Source: Owenia fusiformis
Lineage: Eukaryota > Annelida > Polychaeta > Sabellida > Oweniidae
Direction of reading: 5' to 3'
NCBI GenBank assembly: GCA_903813345.2
Contig: CAIIXF020000007.1
Span: 6,393,730-6,457,729 of the forward strand
Length of the DNA: 64,000 bases
Part shown: positions 53,828-63,085 of the stretch, piece by piece
Numbering within the stretch: position 1 is the first letter of the stretch
Layout: the number at the start of each line of letters is the position of its first letter
Program-made: the position numbers and the translations under genes
Notes under the pieces: generated by a model
Databases searched by the model: none
What the model saw: only the letters and a program-made list of their open reading frames with translations
Told to the model about the DNA's origin: nothing

Positions 53828-53978
53828 GAAATTGCTGATTGCTGCACACTAATGTCATCTCCAAGAATTGCTGCACACTAATATCAACTCCAAAGAATTG
53901 ATGCACATTAATGTCAACTCCCAAGAATTGCTGCACACTAATGTCAATTCCAAGAATTGCTGCACACTAATGTCACCT
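53828..53978. repeat. ~30-bp tandem repeat x5
   Basis: The unit is AATTGCTGCACACTAATGTC followed by A.CTCCAAG. The units vary in length by 1-2 bp. It lies ~220 bp beyond the NOP58 stop. Confidence 0.85.
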
Positions 53979-54195
53979 CAGATATCCTTGAAAATCAAAA
54001 TGCCACACACTACTGTCCATTCCAAAGATCCATGAAAAATACCAATTTGTAATATAAAGTTAAATCAGGATCAGTTAAAATAAATGAATGTTTCAGCGAA
54101 AACTCTGCACTGAGGAATGATAATGAACCAATTGTACTGTGAATGTACATGAGTAACTGGCTTTGAAATTAAAAACTAAAAAGTTTGTAGAATCA

Positions 54196-54242
54196 TCATT
54201 CTTTCTTGTCCTTTTTCTTCTTCTTTTTCTTTTTCTTTTCAC
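54196..54242 (-). CDS. NOP58: NOP58 last exon: terminal KKE/D tail and stop
   Basis: It encodes [14 protein letters not shown] and TGA. The acceptor is TTCTTCAG. A basic KKE/D C-terminus is typical of NOP56/NOP58. No close poly(A) signal was obvious downstream. Confidence 0.9.
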
Positions 54243-57200
54243 CTGAAGAAAGAACAAACAACTTATGAGAGTTCAACCAATATAACACCACCTGAAAAGT
54301 GTAACAATAGTTCGTGAATGAAAAAGATAGAGCTCATTGATCTTCCCACCATTAAATTAAGTGGGCGCAGCACCAACCTGAGACTTTAAAAACAGGTGTG
54401 CACCCACCTAAAATTCATTTGCACCCACTTGAAAATTAGGAAATCCTGGAGAACGTTGAAGCTACATAATTTCATAGAGGTTTCACAGCAGCAGACAACA
54501 AGTGATTATCTCAATATGTTTTTTCCAAAATAGAACAGGCTTATTCCAAGCCTGTTGTTTTCATTTATATTGCCTTTGTTGAAGAAATCCCAGTTCCCCC
54601 AGTATTTTCCTATTTACATACCATCAGTTGTATCATTTAATTCACCACCAGTAGTATCCATTGTAGTATCTGCTGTGGATTCATCTGCCTCTGCCTTTTT
54701 GCTTTTCTTCTTTTTCTTTTTAGGAGTCTCTGTTTCTATAAGGTAGTCATATGCATCATAAAGTAGGGTTAAATTATCAATTACAAACATGATTCAGCCC
54801 TTTGGAAGTTTTATAATTATGAAAATCCTATATGTTCTGTGAAGCATAATTTGAAAGATCTCTGTATTGCGTAGGTTGAAATGGGAATATACATTTTATA
54901 TAAATTCACCTTCTGTGGTTGTGTTTAATGTAGAATCAGCTACTGAATCATCTGCCTTTTCTTTATTTTTCTTCTTTTTCTTCTTTTTCTCACTTCCACC
55001 TGCAATATGGAATATAATTCTAACACAAGAGCAAAACACATTATGGTTGTGACATAAATACAGATATTTCATATTTAGTGACTGTTCGCAAATTAAAAAC
55101 CAATGAGTGGAATGAGGTGTTTTGGAAACCAATTTACATGTACTTTATAGACAGGACAGCATTGTAAGTTTTAGCATACTAACCAAAATAAAATAGATTG
55201 TGGTAATAATTGTCTTTCTATTCATCCAGTATAATTATCTAGTCATGTGACCAAAATATAGCAATCTTATCCAACATGGCTACAGATGTTCTTCAAATTA
55301 TATAAAATGTATATAAAATGCAGGCAATAAATATAAAACAGGAATCCTATCGACGGGGGTCTTAAAACGTGGACTGACTGAGCGACAGATGGACAAATCA
55401 ATTACTAAATATGGCTGATAAAAAAACAGATTTAAATTTTTTGGAGATTATTTCATACTACTCTTTACATAAACATGGATTTTTACATTGCAGGTCACCT
55501 GAAATTATTTATAAAGCTACCACATGGTCCAAAAGTGAACTTTGAAAGAAAAAATGGCGGCCATTTTGAAAATAGGCGAGCTTTTGAACCAGGAGTCATA
55601 AGAGGTTTTTCTGTATTGATATTGAACAGAAATAACTTAAAACCGGTATCCTATGGACAGAAATTTTAAAACCTGCCACTATTGTTGACAGACAGATGGA
55701 CAGTCAGACAAGTGAGTGATTGCAATAGCTCATCATGCGAGCTAATAAATTACAGCACATACCTTCTTCCACTATGCCATCAGCTTGGACTTTTATTTTT
55801 TTGTGTGTAGGTGTCGCTTCGGTATCATCTGCCTTGCGTTTCTTACTAGAAAGTGTAGAATCAGCACCAGCGTTGTAAGTCTTAATCTCACTGAAACACG
55901 ATGAAAAACATTTCAATATCATATTTTCACATGAACCTTTCTTTTTTATAAAATCTCTGATTTCTTTGTCAGTCTATGTACTGCATATTAAGAGAAGCCC
56001 CTCATTGTCCGCCTTATTCTGTCCTCACATATGTCAGGTGTATCAACAGGTATTAATCATTGAGGCCAGCGACAAAACATTGGCAATCTAAATATGTGTG
56101 CTGCAGTGCTAGAGATATACAGTATACATACCTTTTATTCTCATACTTTTCAAACTTTGCCACTTGCTTTCCAGTTCCACTAATGCGTCTTGACTGTAAG
56201 CAGAAAAGCAGTTCAACATTAAAATTTTCGAACTTTATTTTAGAAACATGATGGTGTCATTAACATGTACTTGTGCCTCTCATTGTCCGCCTTATTCTGT
56301 CCTCAGAAATGTCAGGTGTATCAACAGGTATTAATCATCGAGGCAAATAAAAACTTTTCAATGAAGAAATTAGTTAGCAAACAGTTTTTATTTTCTCTCA
56401 TACTTGCAAAGAATTACTTCTATGATTTAAAATTGAAATCTTAGCACCATCAACTCAGGTCATCTTGGCATTCAATATTAATAAACCGATTTATCTAGAA
56501 AAGTGTATGAAAATTAATGTAAAATATGTTTCACAAGCTCTCCCTGCTAAGATTAAAGCAAATTTTCTAAACTTAAACTAAAGATTTCATGTATCGCAGG
56601 TTCAGTATTGTTATCTTTTTAAGTACACATGAAAATTAAGTTTGTCTTTTGCACCTCCCACCCTACATATTAACTTTGAATGGCCAAATTAACACCTACC
56701 CCTCCTTCCTCCAGCATTCTGAGTCTGCCTTCAAGCTTTGCTCTATGCTCAATACCAAGTTCATTTGTTGCCTCATCACCAAGGGCATCAACACGGGTTG
56801 CTAAGGCAGCCTTAGCAGCTAACATACGGGACATCTAAAACACAACATGCATATACTGAATTAGTAAGAGATTTTGAGAATGAAAATGTTGTATTCTTAA
56901 CAGATATTGTGTGCCTCTCATTGTCCGCCTTATTCTGTCCTCAGAAAGGTCAGGTGTATCAACAGGTATTAATCATTGAAGCGTACACTGTTACAAAATC
57001 TCCAAGGGTCTATAAAAAATCATAATATCATATTTGATGTTAATATTGCAGCTGCCTGAATTTGCCATGTTTAGTATATTTTTGAATAATTCACAAAATT
57101 AATCGAATGAAATCTTCAAAAATCTTTAAAGAATTAAAATCAAAATTGCCAAAATTATGCAGAATACATAACAGCATTGTCTTTTTATCCCCCCACCGCC

Positions 57201-59608
57201 CCAGTAAAAGACTGATTCAGCCTTTAAATTAACCTTTATAATGACATGTGACTAGTTTAAATGACATAATGCCCCTACTAACTCACCTTTCCTTTGTTTT
57301 TGGTGGCCGACTGGCCCACTAGTGATGCATGGTAGATAAGACCATATTTGGGGGTGTCATGTTTGGTTTTTAATGCCCTAAACAGTGCCTTCTCAGCTCC
57401 TAGAATCTGCACAGTCGATGCTGGGTGCTTAGCTAGATTCACCAATGACCCTGTAGAAACAACAATTGTGATTATAATGATGTAACATCAATGAATTCTG
57501 CCTTGCATGAATCTTGTATTGTAGAAGTAAATGAACTTGTAGTAATAATTCAATACATGGCAATGGATAATAAGGCATTTATATGAAAAATGTCGAGGGA
57601 TGATGTGTAACATTTCATACTTAGAAGAAATTTTGGTAAAACTTATGTCTCAATTACTGACTTATTGACAAAATAAAGGAACTTTTCAACTATTAGAGTA
57701 TAGGAATTAGCATTGTTAACTTTAAGGTGATATTGCATATTCAAAAATGACGGTATTCACACTTTATATAAACTGTGAATAATTTAGTCAATATTTCACC
57801 CGGGTTATATTCGCAAACAATACCCCTGATAACAAGAGTAATGTATGATGTCATAACGGCAGTTCGTAGTAATGGAGGACCATAATATTCTAAACATTTT
57901 GGTTAGTTTTCATGTTTGAATCATAATATAAACCTAAGAGCAGGTGTAATATTGTCGAATACATCCCGCGGGGCTAGGCACTCTGAGGTCTATATTTCTT
58001 AATATAAATAAATTACAAGAACACAAATGTGTACAATATGTCCCCACCTATGGGTGATCTCGTCAAATGGTTATCCTTAAAATGAGTAGACAAGACTTTA
58101 CCGACACAATTTGAGGACGGAGAATCCAAAATGCCCACCTTAAAATTTATCAAGAATGCCAAAAAATTAGTCAGTTCTAGATTTTCATACTAAGAACCAC
58201 CCCTGAAAATTTGAAATTGATCCGTCACACAGTTAACCAGAAAACATGTAAACAAGACTTTACAGACAAGATTTGAGGACAGAAAATCCAAAATGGCTGC
58301 CTTGACATTTATCCAGAATGCCAAAAACTAATCTGTTCTAGATTTTCATACTAAGAATCATCCCTGAAAATTTGAAATTGATCTACCAAACAGTTCACCT
58401 GGAAATGTGTAGACAAGACTTTACAGACGAGATTTTAAGACAGATAATCCAAAATGGCTGCCTTGACATTTACCCAGAATGCCCAAAAACTAATGAGTTC
58501 TAGATTTTCATACTAAGAATCATCCCTGAAAATTTGAAATTGATCTACCTAACGGTTCACCTAAAAACGCGTAGACAAGACTTTACGGGCAAGATTTTAA
58601 GACGGAAAATCCAAAATGGCTGCCTTGACATTTATCCAGAATGCCAAAAAACTAATCAGATCTAGATGTTTATACTGAGAATCATCCCTGAAAATTTGAA
58701 ATTGATCTACCATATGGTTCACCTGAAAATGCGTAGACAAAACTTTAGGGGCAAGATTTTAAGATGGAAAATCCAAAATGGCTGCCTTGACATTTAACCA
58801 GAATGCCAAAAAACTAATCAGATCTCAATTTTCATACTGAGAATCATCCCTGAAAATTTGAAATTGATCTACCAAACGGTTCACCTGAAAATGGGTAGAC
58901 AAGACTTTACAGACAAGATTTTAGGACGGAAAATCCAAAATGGCTGCCTTGACATTTACCCAGAATGCCCAAAAACTAATCAGATCTGGATTCTTATACT
59001 AAGAATCATCCCTGAAAATTTGAAATTGATCTACCGAACGGTTCACCTGAAAACGCGCAGACAAGACTTTACAGACAAGATTTTAGGATGGAAAAATCCA
59101 AAATGGCCGACAATAAAAAAGTGATTATGAGTTTTTGCTGAAATCTTTTTACAAAATTATCACATATAACTACTGTTAACAATAACATAGGCTTTTACAA
59201 CAAAGTACACCTGAAATTATTTATAAAGCTACTAAAAAGTTAAAGTATGAAAACTGAAAAACACCATTCAATATGATACAAAGTATTATCGTGCGCTGAC
59301 TTTTCTTAAAACATTCAAAATGGCTGACATGACTGAGCTAACAGGTCCAAAACCTAATCAGATCTAGAATGAAGTGAGCTGAACAAGATGTTAAAGTTTT
59401 AAAAGCAACTGTGAAGCCGTTTTTCTTAAAGTTTGCAGACAAGGATTTCAGCATTTGACTTCAAAATGGCCGACAGGAAGTAGGTATCGAGTTAATTTTT
59501 TTTCATCCACATCTGTATGCACTCATAAGTTATCCCTGAAAGTTTGAAGGTGATATCTGTAGCGGTTTTGGAGAAAACTGCCGGACGTACGGACAGACAG
59601 ACGGACAG

Positions 59609-59639
<31 letters not shown>

Positions 59640-61172
59640 GACAGACGGACGCGCCTAGGCCGACAATATGGCCCCACACTATGTGGTGGGGACATAAGTG
59701 GTGGGGCCATAAAAACGCATTCTTATTTGCGTCAGTGTAACAATGTATCATATCCTTCCTTAGTGACTTAGAGTACTAACCTGCATGTGAGATAAGTCTT
59801 GCTCCAACAAGTTCACCAACAAGAACTGTAAGATTGGGAGCTATAGCCAACATACGATTCTTGAGATAATCATACAATTGGCCCCTGTATTCAGAGATCT
59901 CCAGAATCTGAAATGTAACACAATTAGTTTGATCATATCACTCTTATTTCAGTCAATAGTTGTTTATCATTTACGATAAAAAGAACACTGAGCAATGGCA
60001 AGTAAGACAATTAGGATATAACTAGATGTACATACAATCTATGTCAACCTAAAACATTCAAATTGACCATTGTAAACGACCGTATAACATTTATGAGTGA
60101 AGCAATATACAAAACATTAACATGACAAAATGTAGCAACCTTGTTCCAGATACAGACGTTCAATAATATGCTACAGACATTGAAACTAATTGAAATTAAA
60201 ATGGGTTTATGTTCATTGAAATTAAAATGGGTTTATGTACCTGATCACAGAGATATAGGACATTGGTCATATCCTCCTCTGATACCTCAGTTCCCATGGA
60301 GATCTCTGCTGCTTCCTTTACCTCAGCCTCAACCTCCTCTGGTAGGATGCTAGAGAAGTCAGTGGTAGCACAGTTGACCTTGTCACCTACATTACCAAAG
60401 CAACACAATGAGCTACCATGGGAACAATAATTTTACCTTTTGTTTTCATTCGCTTTAAGCTTTGTTATTAGAAATCCTAATGAACCCCTCACATTAGCTT
60501 GGATTACCCACCAACTATTACATAACATCTTACTAATATCAAATGTGACTTTTTGTAGCATTCAGATTAACAATAAAACATAGTACCTAAAGTGAATGGT
60601 GGTCAATTGAACACTAAAAGGTTCTGAACAAGAAATATGTGTTTGAAAATGTGTAGTACATTGTTGTTCCAGCAATGTGTACCACCTATGGAACAAAACT
60701 TACCCATTAATTTAAGGCATTTTGCATAGGCTGTATTGTCTGTAATAATTTTGCCTAATTCAGGGAAATGCCACCCGTACCATTCTCTACATCTCATGAC
60801 ATAGTTGTTCAGTTCTTTGTCTAAGTCATCAAGCAAAGCTAAAATTAAAGGGAGGCGATCAATATTTTTTTCATCAACAATTTTTTTAATGAATTTATAC
60901 GAGATATTGGATCATTCATGATGGGTTCAAAATACCTAAAATCATTGAAGAACAAATCTGAGTAACTTATGGGATTCTGAATTCTTTCAACCCTTATTTT
61001 CCAATTTCTTAACTGGGTGCAACAAAGTGAAGTAGAATGTATTCAGTTGCTTCAATCAGAAGGTCATGATCCATAAACATGTGTAACAGTATCAAAATTC
61101 TACTTACAGATAGCTTGTACAATCATTGTATCGACTTTCTCCGGACTGAACTTCAGCTTGTAGCGGGACAAA
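54196..61172 (-). CDS. NOP58: NOP58, box C/D snoRNP core protein, 5' end missing from window
   Basis: Coding exons in transcript order: 61108-61172, 60704-60838, 60241-60386, 59781-59907, 57287-57450, 56700-56834, 56132-56193, 55763-55890, 54910-54999, 54622-54735, 54196-54242 (TGA at 54196-54198). All phases join, giving 403 residues. NOP58 with NOP56, fibrillarin and 15.5K/SNU13 forms the nucleolar 2'-O-methylation snoRNP. The sequence starts [20 protein letters not shown], runs through the Nop domain ([102 protein letters not shown]) and ends in several Lys-rich blocks terminating in KKKKKDKKE, as in other NOP58 proteins. The first ~150 residues were not found up to 64000. It converges with the receptor gene; three introns hold snoRNA-like copies. 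Confidence 0.95.
54336..54460. mobile_element. Diverged relative of the 41374 element
   Basis: It shares AAGTGGGCGCAGCACCAACC, TGCACCCACCT and TTTGCACCCACTTGAAAATT with 41374-41571. It lies in the last NOP58 intron. Confidence 0.55.
54622..54735 (-). CDS. NOP58: NOP58 exon: Lys-rich tail block 2
   Basis: It encodes [20 protein letters not shown] then [19 protein letters not shown]. It is in phase 1/1 like its neighbour. The acceptor is CTTATAG and the donor GATG|GTATGT. Confidence 0.87.
54910..54999 (-). CDS. NOP58: NOP58 exon: Lys-rich tail block 1
   Basis: It encodes [19 protein letters not shown] then [11 protein letters not shown]. The phase-1/1 exon has the same layout (Lys block, acidic-Ser block) as the next one, suggesting exon duplication. 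The acceptor is ATTGCAG and the donor GAAG|GTGAAT. Confidence 0.88.
55470..55712. repeat. Dispersed repeat with 'aaaatggcggccattttga' and GACAGACAGATGGACAG
   Basis: It shares AAAATGGCGGCCATTTTGAA and the closing GACAGACAGATGGACAGTCA with the element ends near 59460-59650. It is a single-copy member of that repeat superfamily in a NOP58 intron. Confidence 0.55.
55763..55890 (-). CDS. NOP58: NOP58 exon: start of variable basic tail
   Basis: It encodes [40 protein letters not shown] and EEG. EIKTY..GADST parallels vertebrate NOP58, and KKRK/KKIK are probable nuclear-localisation signals. The acceptor is GTTTCAG and the donor GAAG|GTATGT. Confidence 0.9.
55997..56066 (-). ncRNA. Box C/D snoRNA candidate, copy 3 (third consecutive NOP58 intron)
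   Basis: It has the same boxes and identical guide spacers. The terminal stem is GCCTC/GGGGC, again preserved through a wobble pair, and the D'-C' linker is CATATG. It lies 106 nt before the 3' splice site of the short intron 55891-56131. Confidence 0.73.
56132..56193 (-). CDS. NOP58: NOP58 exon: RRISGTGK segment
   Basis: It encodes [20 protein letters not shown] plus 2 nt. It matches the family motif ISGTGK..AK.EKYE. The acceptor is CTTACAG and the donor AAAG|GTATGT. Confidence 0.92.
56275..56344 (-). ncRNA. Box C/D snoRNA candidate, copy 2 (next NOP58 intron)
   Basis: It has the same 70-nt architecture, with a perfect 5-bp terminal stem GCCTC/GAGGC, box C ATGATTA, D' CTGA, C' TGAGGA and D ATGA. 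It starts 81 nt before the 3' splice site of intron 56194-56699. It differs from copy 1 only in the terminal stem/spacer and in the D'-C' linker. Confidence 0.75.
56700..56834 (-). CDS. NOP58: NOP58 exon: [13 protein letters not shown] block
   Basis: It encodes [40 protein letters not shown] and LEEGG, the end of the Nop domain. The acceptor is GTTTTAG and the donor GGG|GTAGGT. It lies between two snoRNA-bearing introns. Confidence 0.94.
56913..56982 (-). ncRNA. Box C/D snoRNA candidate, copy 1 in transcript order (NOP58 intron)
   Basis: This 70-nt sequence begins 78 nt before the intron's 3' splice site, the usual spacing for an intronic C/D snoRNA. Read on the gene strand it has a 5-bp terminal stem (GCTTC/GAGGC with a U-G pair), box C ATGATTA, box D' CTGA, box C' TGAGGA and box D ATGA. 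The two 16-nt guide-sized spacers before D' and D are identical in all three copies. Vertebrate NOP58 also hosts C/D snoRNAs (SNORD11, SNORD70). The RNA target is not known. Confidence 0.75.
57287..57450 (-). CDS. NOP58: NOP58 exon: [11 protein letters not shown] block
   Basis: It encodes [40 protein letters not shown] and [14 protein letters not shown]. The acceptor is TTTCTACAG and the donor AAAG|GTGAGT. The 2.3-kb intron upstream holds the 161-bp tandem array. Confidence 0.95.
58040..59110. repeat. 161-bp tandem array, ~6.5 units, in a NOP58 intron
   Basis: The landmark CCCTGAAAATTTGAAATTGA recurs near 58202, 58362, 58525, 58686, 58847 and 59009. Each unit also carries GTAGACAAGACTTTACAG, AATCCAAAATGGCTGCCTTG and CAGAATGCC. 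Confidence 0.9.
59580..59652. repeat. GACA/GGAC microsatellite-like run
   Basis: Interleaved GACAGACGGACAGACAGACA units are followed by GGCCGACAATATGGCCCCAC and ATGTGGTGGGGACAT. This is a repeat terminus, not a coding region. Confidence 0.85.
59781..59907 (-). CDS. NOP58: NOP58 exon: RNA-binding Nop core, [17 protein letters not shown]
   Basis: It encodes [39 protein letters not shown] and SHAG, the snoRNA/15.5K-contacting part of the Nop domain. The acceptor is CATTTCAG and the donor GCAG|GTTAGT. Confidence 0.94.
60189..60240. repeat. 26-bp tandem duplication abutting a NOP58 donor site
   Basis: Two copies of ATTGAAATTAAAATGGGTTT followed by ATGT(T/A)C end exactly at the exon edge (exon starts 60241). 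On the gene strand the first copy supplies GTACAT as the donor; the second copy has GAACAT. Confidence 0.85.
60241..60386 (-). CDS. NOP58: NOP58 exon: [20 protein letters not shown] block
   Basis: It encodes [40 protein letters not shown] and TNVLYLCDQ. The donor is a weak CAG|GTACAT directly followed by a 26-bp tandem duplication. Confidence 0.93.
60704..60838 (-). CDS. NOP58: NOP58 exon: Nop domain, [11 protein letters not shown] block
   Basis: It encodes [17 protein letters not shown] then [18 protein letters not shown] and AKCLKLMG. This is nearly invariant in eukaryotic NOP58. The acceptor is AATTTTAG and the donor ATGG|GTAAGT. Confidence 0.94.
61108..61172 (-). CDS. NOP58: NOP58 exon: start of Nop domain (first exon visible)
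   Basis: It encodes [20 protein letters not shown] and the first base of Ser. The acceptor is GTTTTAG and the donor ATCT|GTAAGT. One upstream base completes a codon from an exon not in view. Confidence 0.92.
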
Positions 61173-61695
61173 CTAAAACACAATATTCCATAATTTATAT
61201 CATTTACACTAAATCCTGGGTACACAGAGAAACAAAGAAAAAAGTTTAAAGATCAACAGCATACTAATGTTAACCAGCTATTGCCATTATAACATATTCC
61301 TTGCAGTGCTCTCCTGGAATTTTTTGTCTGGAGGATTTTGTTTATGTCTTTTGTGCAACGTTTTAGTATTTTGTAATTTTTTGGAACATTTTATGATTTT
61401 ATAATTTTTTGTGCAACATTTTGTTTGATATCTTATAAAAAATGGAATTAGACATGATGGAGAGACGAAATGGCGGACACGGCAGTTTTAAAACTGAAAA
61501 TATAATCAATTCTTTTATGCGAACCATGGGTCTGATTTTTACCAGGTATGCCAATTTGACTAGATCACGAGTATATCTTTACATGTGTCAAAATCGGTGG
61601 CGCTTAACGGCTATCTACGAAAATCATGTCAGTAAGATCTTAGACTTAGCATGTGCTTAGGATGAATGTTGATCTAGTCAAATCGAATACTTTCA

Positions 61696-62524
61696 CAGTG
61701 TTCTCCCTAATTTTTCAAAAGTGAGTGGTGAAAAAGTTTGAATAAAAATTGATGGGTGGTGGCAAAATTATTAGGGTGGTGATAAGTTTACAAAAACGTG
61801 CTTAAAAAAAATCAGCGCCGCTTCGCGGCGTTACTTAATTACAATCATTTGCATCAATAGCCAATTGTTATAAATATGCTAAACATTTGTTTTGGTGTTA
61901 TGTAGACTAATTACATAACATCAAAACAAATGAAATTTAGCACTGTATAATCATCTACTTTAATGACAATCACAATAGGCCATGTTGCAATATAAATGCT
62001 CAGAGGTTTGTTTTAATTCAATGTTCAATTTAATATTTATTTCCATAATATAATATAAAGTTCAATATACAAAATAATTTTCAGTATGTGGCCACATATT
62101 TCTTCAAATTATTGAGTCCGAAATTCCCGGGAAAATGTGCACACATGTTCATTTTTGTTCAGTGTACTCTTCAAAATCGGAGGCTGTGAGTCCTGACCTA
62201 GAAAAAACATGTTTCATTTCTGTGCAAATCAAACTGTTTTTTATCAAAATAGAAGGTAAATTGAAGATTCTTTAGTGCAAGAAAGGTAAGTACAGACATT
62301 TCTTTATCTACATAGAGCACTTTGTATCGTTTTCAAGCAAAACGGGCTGAGATTTTGATGTGATTAAAATTTTTTTCAATTTCTATTTTCACTTTGGGAA
62401 ATTTTCCTGTCAAAGTCTAATGCGTGGCGCAGTTAATAAATGTGTGGCGCGCAATAAATCAGCGTGGGGCAGCCACAATGTGTGTGGCGCGAGCGCCACG
62501 CATTTTCCAGTCAGGGAGAACTTA
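61696..62524. mobile_element. Probable DNA element with TTCTCCCT inverted ends and GGCGCG core
   Basis: It begins CAGTGTTCTCCCTAATTTTT and ends CCAGTCAGGGAGAACTT. The core contains GCGCCGCTTCGCGGCG and GTGGCGCGAGCGCCACGC hairpins in AT-rich DNA. Confidence 0.5.
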
Positions 62525-62999
62525 GCTTTCATGAAAAATAAATCAATAAAGTACAAAATACAGAAGATAATCTCTCAAAATCAAACAGCTGCAGCAGTGT
62601 GGCCTAATTGTGATGTCACTACATGATAGAATCCATTCAGTGATCGCAAATCATCAATGACTCAGATGCGAGTAAGAAGTTCCCAGTTTCACTACCAGGT
62701 GGCTCGTTCGGCTCAGATAGCATGGCGGGTATAGTACATGGTTCCTTTTAACTTAATATTCATCTGTTTTAGTGGTTCAATTTTCATATCAGCTTTATTT
62801 AATGACGTAAATCAAGAACTTATCTTCTCGCATGTAGTCTATTACATAGAGGAGCATTTTGTCTATAAAATACATGGAGGTGCTGCGTCTCGATGATTTC
62901 AATGTGGGGAGGGCACTGCCTTGGTTATTCATGGATGGCTATTTGTATTCCAGCTACTACATGTGCAGTATAACTTTATATAGCATCGGGTGTCTCATG

Positions 63000-63085
63000 C
63001 AGGGTTCGTACACCTTTTTCAAAATGAATTTCCCTGACATTTCCCTGACATTTCCAGGCAAAAAAGGAAATTTCCAGATCTAGTT
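63000..63085. repeat. Short repeat with GCAGGGTTCGTACACC start
   Basis: It reads GCAGGGTTCGTACACC then AATTTCCCTGACATTTCCCTGACATTTCCAGG (given only as landmarks), with a 12-bp internal duplication. The phrase is familiar from invertebrate interspersed repeats; the family is not assigned. Confidence 0.4.

Larger units (their letters stand above)
47957..54195. other. Convergent 3' flank between the receptor and NOP58
   Basis: It contains the receptor 3' UTR of unknown length, the elements at 48641, 50555, 51466 and the tandem repeats at 52340 and 53828. No coding region was recognised. Confidence 0.6.

Noticed and set aside
55997-56982. Possible CRISPR-like direct repeats (three 70-bp copies)
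   Set aside because: Spacing is irregular, exons lie between copies, the DNA is eukaryotic, and the boxes and stems fit C/D snoRNAs.
58858-59124. 88-codon frame [17 protein letters not shown]
   Set aside because: It is two units of the 161-bp tandem array read on the strand opposite to NOP58.
59492-59771. Frames with [14 protein letters not shown] or [13 protein letters not shown]
   Set aside because: They are translations of the GACA/GGAC repeat run.
61442-61660. 72-codon frame MELDMMERRNGGHGSF as a missing NOP58 or other exon
   Set aside because: It is on the wrong strand for NOP58, has no family similarity and lies in repeat-like sequence.
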